A stretch of 64,000 nt of DNA, taken from Isoetes taiwanensis (taxonomy: Eukaryota > Streptophyta > Lycopodiopsida > Isoetales > Isoetaceae). The position numbers and the translations under genes were made by a program. The notes beneath the pieces were generated by a model. That model saw only the letters and a program-made list of their open reading frames with translations, did no database searches and was not told the DNA's origin. Positions 12,607-24,320 of this stretch are shown piece after piece; position 1 is the stretch's first letter; each line of letters opens with the position of its first letter. Location: positions 2,016,852-2,080,851 of the forward strand of contig JAJEKV010000015.1 of the NCBI GenBank assembly GCA_021234155.1, in the 5' to 3' direction.

Positions 12607-13137
12607 CGAAGACTTGCAACACAAATTTTGTTATAATGTGTTGCAAGGGATGAAGAGTACCTTAGAAGTGTAAATTTTGTATGAAATTGATAAACTTTGA
12701 TAAACTTAAATGTTGTATTAAGGAAGGTTAGCAATTACCTTGCGTGGATTAAGTTATGAAGTGATAAGTTAATTGGATAATGAAATAGTACAGTAATGTC
12801 TTAAACATTACCTTAGAGTAATTCTAATAAGTAAGATAGTAAGTATGTAATTATAGATATTGTAAAATTAATGCAGGATTTTAAGGTGCGAAGACTTGCA
12901 ACACAAATTTTGTTGGAATGTGTTGCAAGGAACCAAGAGTACCTTAAATAATAATTGTATATGAAAGTGTTAAATAGTGATAAACTAAATGTTGTGATAA
13001 CGGAAACTAATAAGTACCTTGTTTTAATAGAAGTTACGAATTGATAAATTAATTCATAAGATAATGGCGTAATAATGATTTAAAAATATTACCTTAAGGT
13101 AATCTTAATAAATGTGTAAGTATTATCGTAGTATATC
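12607..13137 (+). repeat. Two 282-bp tandem units with palindromes near the element 3' end
   Basis: CGAAGACTTGCAACACAAAT starts at 12607 and again at 12889. In unit 1, TTGCAACACA (12614-12623) pairs perfectly with TGTGTTGCAA (12637-12646); the second unit keeps the same hairpin. Each unit ends with a palindrome: ATTACCTTAGAGTAAT at 12807 and the perfect ATTACCTTAAGGTAAT at 13088-13103. A third related palindrome lies at 11987-12002. Confidence 0.7.
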
Positions 13138-13215
13138 GTATGCATCAGGTTGATTGCAGGTTAGGAAGATTCCAAGGTGGGGAGACCCGCGATCTTGCGG
13201 GGCGGCATCATTTCA

Positions 13216-13228
13216 AGGTGGGGAGAAT
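13216..13228 (+). promoter_or_regulatory. Polypurine tract
   Basis: AAGGTGGGGAGAA, with one T, lies directly before the TGTGG start of the right LTR. This is the expected place for plus-strand priming and fixes the element's orientation. Confidence 0.7.
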
Positions 13229-14867
13229 GTGGCGTTCGGCCACGATATACGGTCCCGGGGCGTATCTTGTCTTTGCTCCATCGCATTACCGCCACCCACC
13301 ATTTGAAGTGTCTGGCCGGCGTGTAGCAGGCTGGTAGCCCCTAGGGGGGCAACTTGCTAGGTATGTGCATTTCTTATTAATGTGCACATGCACATTATTA
13401 AGATACACACATTTCCATAATGGGCCCATTTGGGGTGCACACACTTCCATGGGCACATTTGGGTGCACACATTTCCATGTGGGCACATTTGGCCACCTAG
13501 CTATTAAAGGCAAGTGGGCCCATTCCCAATTATCCCACATGCCTAAAGGGGATAATTGGAAACCCTAGCCCCTAACCCCTTGCCTATTTAAGTAGAGGAG
13601 AACCCTAACTTGCCCATTTTTTCGTTCCTAGGGTTTTAGAGCTCTGTTTTTTGGCTGCCCCAAGGGTCAAAACCGTCTCCCGGATTTCATGCGAGAGAAT
13701 CGCACCATTAGTTTCCCTTGATTGAGCATTTCAGGGATGGGTGAGAGTTGAGGGCTGGGAGGAGTGAGCCAAGGATGGGGTATTTGGTCAATTTAATAGC
13801 CTAAACCATCTTCTAGTCATTGAATCGAGTAGGTTTAGCCTATTAAATTGGCCATACTGACAGCCCCTCTAGATATCTAGATACCGGACTCTAACTAAAG
13901 AACCTAACTCTATGATATAGATTAGATATAGTTCTTTAGTTCTTCTGTAAATGTATATGGATGATGTATCTCTATGAACTCCTTGTATTGGGAAGGGGGT
14001 AGAGACCTAAAGCTTGGTAGTAGATGCTCTAGATTAGCCTCTCTAGCACACTATAGATTAAACTGTGTACAAGAACCAAACACAGTTTGTGGGTGAAGGG
14101 GCGGGGCCCGGCTAGAAAGAGATTAGTGTCACGACTCTTGAGCGATCCCTACGGTGTGTGGAGCCCCTGGGGATCATTGTGACTAGGTCTAATGGCTTAC
14201 TTGAGTGTGGGTAAGGCATGGGCTCATTTTGCAGAGTGAAGTGGTGTTCATGACTTTCCAGTGGGTTCGGTCGAATAAAGGCGGTGGCCCTCTAGTCACC
14301 TTAGTCGGCATGGAGATCTCGGAGGGAGTGATTCCTACACGCCCCCATCAGGCTGGGGAGATGCAACCCGGGAATAGCCCTTTGGCTATGCATCCGTGAG
14401 GGCTACGGTCGGTCCGGAGACACTTTTGACCTACTGCGCAAAGGGTATTGCACGGGGGGCGGATGGAGTGGACAACCCTAAGCCATGTTCTTATGCCGAC
14501 CAAATCCATTTGCCATGAATTACATGCGCAATGAACTGCGGACCCAAGCCGTCCGGTCATCCCTTGAGTGCGAGCCTGGGTAGGATCCTTATGTATGATC
14601 TTTGATCATTGTCTATCGCGGATGTTGATGCACCACCCTTGAGGTAGATATGTGATTATGTTGTATCTTGACATGTATGTTTTACGCTTCCGCGGCTAGG
14701 TAGGCCCCGAGGAAGAGCGGGGTAAATGACCCCTTCATTCTTCCCCGGAACTCATCAAGGTTGCGGTGTCATTGGAGGAGCCCTGTATCGGTATGGGCTG
14801 GTATGGGGGATGAACTCTGTTTTGTATGCGATGCGGGCCGCATTATATAGTAAAGGGGGCGTCCACA
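13229..14867 (+). repeat. 3' LTR
   Basis: The right LTR is about 1639 bp, begins TGTGG and ends with the matching inverted CCACA. It aligns with 2984-4601 over its full length. Differences are scattered substitutions and short indels. The TATA-like box (13585-13591) and tandem U3 units are conserved. Confidence 0.8.
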
Positions 14868-17150
14868 ATAGCAGAGCTTCAGGCGGGCATGCGAAAGCTA
14901 AATGGAAAAAAATGCAAGAGCAAACGATCGCCATCGGCAGAGCTACGTATTGGTTGCAAGGCTTCGGCCGCCATTGCTATGGCGTTCCAATTTCCCGCAT
15001 ATTTGTAGCTGGAGGTAACGTATTTTTTTGCAAAAAGGTGGGAGTCTGATAAGCGTCTCGCTGCCTCCTATCGCTCATATTTTTGGATCATTAGACCTAG
15101 CATTATTCCTAGGAATATGCCAGGAATATGCTAGGTCAAAAAATATACCCCTCATCCCCACAAAATTGAATGCTTTCTATACAACAAACAATACGTAAAA
15201 ATACCTGAAAAAAAATACATGGCTCTTGGACCACTGCAAATGAACTTGGCATAGTGATGCATCTTGAAAAAAACCCAAAGCTTTCCGGCGGAATGGGCTC
15301 AAAGTGCTTGCTACATTCTGGATGAAATTTCACAGTTCAGCCTGCTTGATCAATCCGGCACGTTATTTACATGTATACAATATGCAAAAGAAAATACCTA
15401 AACAGAAACCATGGTGCATCCCTGTTCTTAGAAAACCGCAAGCAGCGCTGGAACTTCTTCAGTGAGGCTGCCTTATGGCATTCCTCCAGATTTGTACAAG
15501 CGGCGGATTGCTCTAGATTAAACACCAAGAAGGCCCATTGGCTTGCTTCATCACAGCGTGGAAACAATCAATTCTTTGACAATGTGCAATAATTTCTTAT
15601 CTTTCTAAATCCAAAAGAAATTATACTCTTAAACAAAAGGCCATAGAGCAGCGGAATCATTTAAGAGTTGTTCTCTACTGTGTACATGTACAATAGATTT
15701 CATCACTTTTACAGGAAGCTCCATCCAATGGCCTCAAAAAGGAATGCCACGCTTAGTGCATTTGTAGAAGACATGTCATCGGTTTTCTACAGCCCGTTTG
15801 ACTCGGCCTCAAAAGGGAAGGCCACCCCAGTTCCAAATTGGAACCATTACAAAAAGTGAAAGGAAAAACAATACCCCCTTTTTTTGCTTCAATATTGCCC
15901 AAATCATACTATTATCTTCTAAACTTGAAGAAATTAGTAGGTATTACGTAAGATTCTATATGGTTTTGGCAAGTATGAGTATGCCAAAATTGTAGAATGA
16001 TGATGTCAGAAATATGGTTTTGGGTGTTTTAATGCAACGTTGGTGTAATTTCGTTAGCCTTTTACATTTCGGTTTTTTTTTACATACAGTATTCGCATTT
16101 AAAAAAGTGTTTTGAAAGTGCTTTCACGTAACAAAAAAATACAAGAACTGCAATAAAAAACTTGTCACTCTTAAAAATTCGATAGCTACAAAGATTGAGG
16201 ACCACGCACAAGATATGCATAGCCATGAACCCTCCTATTTGCAGGAGCCTCATTTCCTCCTCCATGCTCACGTTACCAAAGCTTGAAGTTGCTCATTGTC
16301 AAACCTGCTTCACATACGTTGCTGAAGTAGCAGTTCATAATGCTTTACGTTGACTTAATGGATCTCGAAATAATAATCCTTTATACTATTACTTCGCTTG
16401 CTTTCGGCTTCCTTGAATGGAGTTCCCAAGGTACACAATAAATACCCCTTCACAGCACTATTGACGTTGCCACAATTATGCAAAAGATCAAAACTGACCT
16501 ATTTGTGCAATTGCAGAACTCGATGGTAGAAGCAACATAAAAAGATTGCATAGCTCTCCTTACTAAGTTTAGTTTGTATTCCAGAACCAAGAATTTGTTC
16601 ATAGGATTAGAGGCACTGGTTTAGGCTTATGATAGAAACAAAAGAAATAGATCAAAATATGAATCGTAAATCGACATCACACCAAAGTCTAAGTCATAAA
16701 ATCGATTATCAAACCCTGGCCCGCCCTTTCTGATGCTCCAATCACGAAGTTAGGACAGAGGATGGCTATGGCGACGTGTCAGGCAGTGAGGCCTAACTTT
16801 AACCTTAGATTCAAAAATGTTTGTGCATATACAGCTATGGCGACCTTTCCCTTGCCATGGTTAAAACTTTGGAGCTTTGCCTGTCCAACCATTCAAACCA
16901 TTCTGGGCTGCTAAAGAAGCCGACGAACCGTTAAACCCTAAAACTTCCTTCCAGTTACACGGTATGAAAAGCAGTGGCCGGCCTCGTGCAAAAACAGGAG
17001 TGACCAGCAGATTAAGGGCAATAGCAAGTTTGAAGCGGTTTCTAGAATATTCTGGGCAGCATATACCTAGAATATGCCAAAAACCCACCTGAGTGAGGGT
17101 TTGCCCCCTAGGGGCAACCCAAAAATTCAAACATAATAGCTGGAATTACT
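14868..17150. other. Gene-poor stretch with short inverted and dispersed repeats
   Basis: No gene is recognised; frames are 60 to 107 codons without domains. A near-perfect inverted repeat at 15094-15137 pairs GACCTAGCATTATTCCT with AGGAATATGCTAGGTC. Confidence 0.4.
17030..17125 (-). repeat. Dispersed repeat, copy related to 63596-63710
   Basis: Read on the minus strand it contains GGGTTGCCCCTAGGGGGCAA, then GTGGGTTTTTGGCATATTCT, then TATATGCTG, then AAACCGCT. The plus-strand region 63596-63710 has the same blocks in the same order. The first block is itself nearly palindromic. Probably ends of one repeat family in opposite orientations. Confidence 0.5.
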
Positions 17151-17359
17151 AGTTAATAATAGAAACTTTTAACAAGCATAGTAAATAACCACATAAAATA
17201 AATTGTAGCCTCTTTGCAAATTTCAGTAAATTGTAGCATCTTTGCAAATTTCAGTATAGTTTTTGAACTAACAAGAAAAAACTTGAAAAAACATATATGA
17301 CAATGACAACTAGCATGTGGAAGCATCCAAAATTGTAATATTGAAAATATAGGTGTAAA

Positions 17360-17696
17360 AACCATCCTATAAATTCATGATGATTTCATAAAACCATTGT
17401 AAAATTAAAAATGCATATAGTTAAATTTTATGTGAACTAGCAATAGTTCTGCAAAACCAATATATGTTTAAAACACATCTCTCCAAACTAGTAATGATTT
17501 CAAAAAACTATTGTAAGATGTAAAATTCAGGTAACTAAACATGATATGAACTAGTAATGATTTTGCAAATTCAATGTAGGCTTAAAAATCATTTTACAAA
17601 CTAATGATCATTTCTAAAAACTAGTGTAAATTTTAAAGTTGGTACAAAAATATATGATATGAACTGCTACTGGTTTCGCAAAACCATAAAGGACAC
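17360..17696. repeat. Three tandem units of about 112 bp
   Basis: Units start near 17360, 17472 and 17585. Each has a block like ATGATTTCAWAAAAC followed by ATTGTAA or AGTGTAA, then ATATGAACTAG and a TTTTGCAAAACCAAT-like end. AT-rich and diverged. A shorter duplication (ATTGTAGC..CTTTGCAAATTTCAGTA, twice) lies just before, at 17201-17254. A three-unit array is too short to call a satellite. Confidence 0.55.
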
Positions 17697-17800
17697 ACGA
17701 TTTTCGTTGACATTGTGAATTGTTGTAAAAAACAATCACATACATACTGGTTCTTATGATGATTTTTAATGCAAGTTTATTTTTGGGGGCCTTGTGTTAG

Positions 17801-18159
17801 ATATGGTGGTCCTGAGAAGTTAAAGGGTGCTCCTCGTGGCATTCAAGCTCTATGGGAGATTAGGTATTGGCAGGCACGCATCCAGCCTCTGATTCCCAAG
17901 TTTGCCTTTGCTAGAATGGTGAGGCACGAGATGCAGGATATTTATGTGAAGAGAAAGGAATTAAGAAAGAGGAGGAGGGAGAGAACACATGATTATATTC
18001 CGCTGGTGGAGGAGGAGGTGAACAGAATCCAAGCAGAGCCCTTAGATATACTGCAAGAGGCAGCATGAGGACAGTGTCTGATGTATGCGTAGAGGACGTG
18101 TTACTGTGCAGGATAGAGATTATGCCTTAGCTAGATACTTCCGTGGATGCCTCCATTAG
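17801..18159 (+). pseudogene. Decayed CENH3-like histone H3 variant
   Basis: The translation follows the histone H3 fold in order. The alpha-N helix is seen as ALWEIRYWQ. The next helix region reads PLIPKFAFARMVRHEMQDI; LIP followed by F-x-R-x-V is typical of plant centromeric H3, where canonical H3 has LIRKLPF. Alpha 2 reads VNRIQAEPLDILQEAAED, and alpha 3 reads RVTVQDRDYALARYFRG. The frame is broken: TGA at 18066-18068 is bypassed only by a one-base shift, another stop follows, and about 10 residues between alpha 2 and alpha 3 are missing. Loop 1 holds about 20 extra, highly charged residues (YVKRKELRKRRRERTHDY onward). No intron interrupts the fold and no N-terminal tail is found. An AG at 17799-17800 could be a splice acceptor. 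Family assignment is mine, by eye. Confidence 0.6.
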
Positions 18160-18219
18160 AAGCCTTTTGTAACCATACCTCGGAAATTAATATATGAGTG
18201 TTTTAAGTTATTGTCTCTC

Positions 18220-19643
18220 TTAATACTTACATTTTAATTTATGAGGAGAATCAACTATAACTAACAACTCCTTGTCATAAATTCGATAGTTGATTTCAGC
18301 AGCCTGAAACTTTCGTGAGTGATAATAGATGTAGCTCATGGTCATCCCCCTCCTGTAATAGGATACCGCCAAGAGCAAAATCAGAAGCATCAGCTTCAAC
18401 AACATATGGGCGTGAAGGATCTGCATGAGCAAGAACTGGTGTTGTCGTAAAATCATGCTTCAGAGTAACGAAGGCAGTTTCTGCTTCTACACTCTATTCA
18501 AATGGCATATCGTTTGTCGTGAGGCATGCCAAAGGAAAAAAAATCTCTGAATCCTGAAAAAAAAGGCCAACAGAAGTTGGCAAATCCAAGAAAACACTGA
18601 ACATCTCGGACGGAAGAAGGTGTTTGCCACTCCAAAACAGTGTTGACCTTTCCGGGATCTATAGAGACTCCATGAGGGTGGTACGATAGCCAAGAAACTC
18701 CACAGTATCCTGATTGAAGTGACAGTTTTAGAGTTTGGCATATAAACCATGTTCATGAAGCTTTTGGATCACCTACTGAACATGCCTCTCATGCTCTTCA
18801 AGAGTCTTAAAATAAATAAGAATAGCATCCAAGTAGATGATAATAAAGATGTCTAAGAACTCCTGGAAGACATCGTCGATCATATGCTGGAATACTTCTG
18901 GGGCATTGGTAAGCCCAAAAGGTATATCTGTATACTCGAAATGGTCTTCTACTTATCACCCACGTGGATCCGGATGAGATTGTAGGCGCCCGGAAGATCA
19001 ATCTTTGTAAAATGGCGCGCACTCTGGAGCCGCTCCAATGACTCTGGAATTGGCAGAAGTGAATAGCGATTTGGCACTATAATCTTATTGAGGCCACGAT
19101 AATCAACGACGAGGCACAAAAAATCATCCTTTTTGACAAAGAATATGGGTGCTCTAGCAGGGGACTGAGAATGTCGAATGAAGCTCGTAGCTAGATTATT
19201 CTTGATATAATCTTGCAAAACCTTCAACTTAGCAGGAGATAACCATATGGTGGCATTGTTTGGGGCTGTAAATCAATGGCACAATCATATGGACAATGCT
19301 CTGGGAGTTTGCTGGTCATGACTTTGTCAAAAACATCAAAGAAATCGCCATATTTATCTAGAAGCATTGGAACAGGGTTCACCGGTGCAGAGTTAGCCAA
19401 TGTATGAACCTGGACTGTAAATGCTAAACTTGGATCCTGCTCTCCAGATTTAAGAAACTCACTAAAAGAAATCTTTGAGATATAAAATTGAGGGCATGAA
19501 GAAGCCTTCACAGAAACAGGAGCAGGAGCAGGAGCAGGAACTAGAATAGGAACTGAAGCAAGGTCTGGAGCTTGGATATGATCTCGAACATGGGCAGAAT
19601 CTGGAGCATGAACTAGAGCAGAGATAAGAGCCGAATTAGACAT
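18220..19643 (-). mobile_element. Truncated, decayed Ty3/gypsy pol (RT and RNase H)
   Basis: Read on the minus strand from 19643 downward. A spacer ends in LPEHCPYDCAIDLQP (near 19300). RT follows with SPARAPIFFVKKDD, VDYRGLNKIIVPNRYSLLPI and LPGAYNLIRI; after a frameshift come FLDIFIII and a DAILIY-like polymerase box. RNase H is recognised by YYHSRKFQAAEINYRIYDKE before the element stops near 18220. Several frameshifts and stops occur. No integrase, chromodomain or LTR is seen. The spacer and RT wording resemble the Tcn1/sushi-like chromovirus branch of Ty3/gypsy more than the common angiosperm lineages; this is an impression without a tree. A GCAGGA microsatellite lies at 19509-19535. Confidence 0.8.
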
Positions 19644-22600
19644 GGAGTAGAATCAGGAACTGAAACATTAGCAAGAATGGAATCAGGAGCCCATGTGAAA
19701 CCATCCTTTTGCATCCGTGTGACGACCATCTTTTGTACATATGTATAATGCTCGTATGATAAAGAATACTCGTATAGTCGTCACACTTGCCAACAAACAG
19801 AGCAAAATTAAAAAATTTTGCTCTAATTGTTGGCAAGAATCCGCCATATATTCAAATTCAAACAATGTTTGGGTGTTGAAGCAAGCCCAATGGCGCGATA
19901 GCAAGCTCGATGGCATGATAGCAAGCTTGATGGCTGTGGAAGTTCACTTTGATGGGAAAGGGAAAATCTTAGATGCAATCATCAAATTTTGTGGTTGTTA
20001 GGAAATAATGATTGCAAAAATTTAAAGTTGGAAGGGTGAAAATTAGGTATGGAGGAGCGAGGGGGAGAAGTAGGTTTGGGATCCTACATGACAACACCCC
20101 CAAAATACTCTTACACAGGCTCTAAATGATCCCATATATTCTTTAATGAATATGCATGTACGCTTCTGCTATATAGGATTTCCCATAAAAGGCGGGGATC
20201 GAATGACACCTCCGTGTCCTTCACCCATACACTTGGCCATCGCAGGTGGTTCAAGTTAAACGGAGGGCCCTTCCGTGGTGATTGCCATGGAAGGGGAATT
20301 TCTCGTATTTATATGATGAGAGCATCATATAGGGTCAGGAAGCATCACAGAGAGGTCTTTTAAAATTTTGTGAAGTGTAAAAATAGAATATTCTTAAACG
20401 CAATAGAATGTTCTACATGCTCATAGGTAAGCACCTCAATCTAAAAGTAAATTTTAAAACTTTGCAATTAGTCAAAAATTAATGTCGTAGAATGTTCATT
20501 TTCATCAAATATCCTTTACCCTTTCTATATTCCAAAATGTAGCCCTTTCTCAGAGTTTCTCTTGTTCAGATAGCATGGTTGGATGGTGAGCTTTGGCCTT
20601 AAGGGCTGGTATTGTGTTAATTCTTTTAGTTCTCTAATATTTGTTCTTGCAGATATAACCTTGAGCTACTCTCTTACCCTTTTCATAGCTTTTAGACACT
20701 TATTGTCCTTTCTTGCTCTGGTGTTCCCTATGTCCCTCCCTCCCTTAATGGTCGGTTCTTTATTCGTCTTTCTTTCCCCATATACGTAAGATTTGATGGG
20801 CATATGTTATTCCACATTTTAGTTAGCAGACGCTCTTTCCTAATTAGATGAATGTTCTTTCCTGTCTACAGTTCGAGATAAGCAAATAAATCTGTTTCTT
20901 AAAGCTAGTTGAGAGGTCCTCTATAGTATTTAAGTCACTTGTGTGTGTATTGTCCTTATCAGCCATATAACAACTTAGTATGCAATTTCTTTGATGAATT
21001 TTACAGAGGTGTGTAATCTATGTACTTTGTACTCCAGTTTTCCACCTTGTGTTTGCCTTGTAATCTAAACATTTGTATGTTGTGCTCGAATACTATAGCG
21101 TGCAAGAGACAACATAGTACTTTTTTGCATTTGGATCAAAGGGGCTAAATTTGGAAGATAGACCATGCTTCTTAAACCAAGGGGGATTCACTTATGTTAT
21201 GAGCATAAACCATCTGAGTGTATGCTAAAGGCTTTTTTATTGCCTATTCAGTACTTATAATAAGGGGTATTTACCATTTATCTCACTTGTCTAGTGGTAT
21301 TTTAAGGAGTATAAGGGTATATCACGCCAGTTTTCTGCCATTAGAAGTTTTTGTCTGACCCTAGGAATGCAGATGCCATATCCAAAATACATATAGGTGA
21401 ATCTTCTGGGGCTTAAACAACAGTTGCAGATGTAAGGCTGGGTCTATGGAGGTCTTGGCTTGGGTATTCAATACAAATTGGGTAGGTATAAGTAGGAACG
21501 TAGTCTCCTATTTGGATAGTTTAGAAGTTTTGCATTGTTTGCAACTGGTAGGATGGCATAGTGAACTTGTTTTAATGTCAAATTTGTAGGAGTTGTTTCA
21601 TGTTGAAGCCCGAGTTCTAGCCTGCCTCTTGGCCTATTCCACCTCTTAGCATGTTTACTGATATTGATGTCTTTTGCTTTATGGAGGATTTTTCTTGCTC
21701 TAGCTAAGCCAAGTTTAAGATTGTTCCAATTTGTGGTATGAAACTAGGTGTGCAATCATGCAGTAGCAGTAAAGTCAAACTGTCAAGAGTTTTGGTTTGA
21801 TTGCTTTAGCACTAGTGATTATGCAAATTCCTCTTCTTTTGAGGCTTTAGGTGATGGAAGCAGTCAAGTCCGTGGAACTAAGTATTAGCTATACATTTTA
21901 TTGAATATTTCGTGCATTATTTGTACAAGACAATTTTTCTGAAAATTGTTGTGGAATTGCAAGGGTCTAGGTATGAGCCCGTTGTTCATGTATGATGTAA
22001 GTAAACAGTTATAAGTGGTGAAATCTGACATGTTATTTTTAAATTGAATCAAATTGAATTGAAAGCACGCAATTATTGCCATGAAGGCTGGTGGAGTTGT
22101 CTCCGCTACTAGGGTGGGAGCGGCAAGACCTGATCGTCCTCGCCATCTTTTGGTTCAGTTTCAAGACACTCTTAGCCGCTTACATGTTCTTCAGCATTGA
22201 AACCATCTCAGAGGGACTAGTTTCTCAGTACAGGAGGACCTCTCCCCTCAAGGAGGAGCTCTGCAAGGTGAGGGCAGCTCGCCTGCAAAAGAAATGGGCA
22301 TTCTAGATCAATGGCCTTCCAATCCTTGGACTGGCTATGTCTAGATAATTTTAGAAGCATAAATTTACTACTAGCATTAGCATTATCTTATCTTATTCTT
22401 GGTAGCCTTTTAATATTTGGTTATTGTGTTTGGTGATGGGGCCTAGTCCCCAGGTTTTAGATGGGCTGTTGCCCTTGCATGTGCCGTCCCATAACCCGTT
22501 GGGTTCCCGTGGATGTAAAAATTTATCTTATCTTATCTTGTTTTTGTTGAACAATATGTAAATTATATGTGCACTTTCGCTAGTGCATTTAGTAATTGTT

Positions 22601-24320
22601 TTTAAGGCTCTTAAACTTGTCACATTATTTCATATAAACTCTTGGATTTATTTTTGAATTGTTTATTCCAATTTTGCATGTGTATGGATGTTGGCGTTAT
22701 AGTAGCACCATTGGTACTAGCGCTACTATTATGAATATAGTTTGTGATGTTATTATCCATGAAAAATCTTACACTCCCATCGCACAACAACCTTGGATGC
22801 CATTGCTTGCATTTCATCTCAATTTTATTATGTTTTTTGGTGTTTTTTTTTTTTAACGTCATAGTCCTGCAATCATCCATTTATGCATTTGGAGTCTTCA
22901 CGTACTTGATTATTTATTGTCTATTAGTTTAAGGTGTTTGAACGGCCACTTAGAGACTTCACGTACTTAAAAAATGACCAGAATGATCAGCTGGACAGGG
23001 AGTATAATTTGCTGTTGTGCAAATCATGTTTTAATCAGGTGTGAAACCTTACCAAATCCTCCTGAAAATTTGTTGTTTTGACCCAGAGAACTTCACCAAA
23101 TATAAGCATACCATACATCATCAGAAAGATCCCAAAGAGAGCTTTCCAATACAATAAAAGACACATAAAACGGAATCCAAATTCAAAAGTTGTAATAGTA
23201 CCATCAAACGTGCACTTTGCAAAAAGGTATTCAGATTGAAAAGAATAAAAAGCAGTATCTATCTTGATAGATTTGGGTCAAATCATATACCAATGGAAAG
23301 CTAAACTCTCTACATAATCTTTCCAAAGAGCGCAAGATCATCTAAATCTGATCTCTGTAGCTCAAGTTATGAGCGCAGAAACAATTTTGACATTCTCTCT
23401 CTAGGGCTTTTTTTCTTTATCTATTTTTAGTGACTTAAATATTATATACAATTAAAAAAGAACCTCTCATAAAAATCTTATTTTTGATTAAAACCTTTTT
23501 TTCCCAACAAAAAATTTGTAAAAAGCATTTGCAAACGTAATTGGTTATTCATTGTCCGTCTTAGTCTAAGGTGCTTGAGCTGCCTTGGATTTTGTGGCAA
23601 TACAGAGTTATAGGTATCATTTGGATATGTAACAGCTTGTATGGGCATTGCCTTAGAGTTTAAACCTTTTTAAATGTCGTTTTGGAATGAGTTGTGCAAT
23701 TGGTTTCAATGTGTTTTTATCCCGGCTAACTGCACAAAAATATGACCATAGGATAGGCGTCATCCAAGCTATACGAAATGTAAATCTAGTCGTCATGACC
23801 ACGTCAGGATAAGGTGGAGTTCCTATCATAGAAATACTAAGTGTAGTATTTGTCCAAAGTTTAGATACAAACTATGACATGACATTTCACGATTGGACTA
23901 AGCTGCCTATTCATGAGCATCTCTAACATTCTATTTTGAGTTCTTGCAAAGTTTAAACAAAGTTTCTATGTTTAGACTGAGGTACTTACCTTGTGAGCGC
24001 ATCTGAAACATTCTGGAACATTCTATTTTGTAAAACATTCTATTTTATTTGTTTGCAAACTTCACAAAAACTCTCTCTTTTTAAATTGAGGTGATTACCC
24101 TTGAACATCTGGAATTGAACATTGCTGGAGCTTCTTCTCTAGCAAAAACTAAATATAAGAAAGGAATAGGAAGAGGATAATTCAAATAAACGCTAGAGAG
24201 TTTCCCTTCTAGCACCTCTCTCCTATCGCCTAGCGCCTCCCTCCTCCTCCTCCTCTCTCTAGCGCCTTCCTTCCTTCTCTCTCTAGGGTTAGGGTTAAGG
24301 TTTTGTCTACACTCTCTCAG
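19644..24320. other. Long stretch without a recognised gene
   Basis: Only short frames without domains. A plus-strand frame at 22091-22306 ends in a charged stretch (SPLKEELCKVRAARLQKKWAF). It is followed by non-coding sequence ending in TTATCTTATCTTATCTTG (near 22528-22541), which resembles the simple-repeat tail of some retroposons. A block near 23080-23400 (CCAATGGAAAGCTAAACTCT and similar) has the flavour of LTR sequence, but no second copy was found. Confidence 0.35.

Larger units (their letters stand above)
2984..14867 (+). mobile_element. LARD-like non-autonomous LTR retrotransposon
   Basis: About 11.9 kb bounded by two direct 1.6 kb LTRs that begin TGTGG and end CCACA (CCACG in the left copy). 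A primer-binding site like the initiator-Met tRNA 3' end follows the left LTR, and a purine tract precedes the right LTR. Orientation is therefore plus. The 8.6 kb interior shows no protease, reverse transcriptase, RNase H or integrase motif in any frame, so the element matches a large retrotransposon derivative that depends on proteins supplied in trans. The 5-bp flanks (ATATT left, ATAGC right) do not match. The LTRs differ by many small indels, so insertion was not recent. Confidence 0.8.

Noticed and set aside
2979-14872. Target-site duplication of the LARD-like element
   Set aside because: Flanking bases ATATT and ATAGC agree only at the first three positions; not accepted as a duplication.
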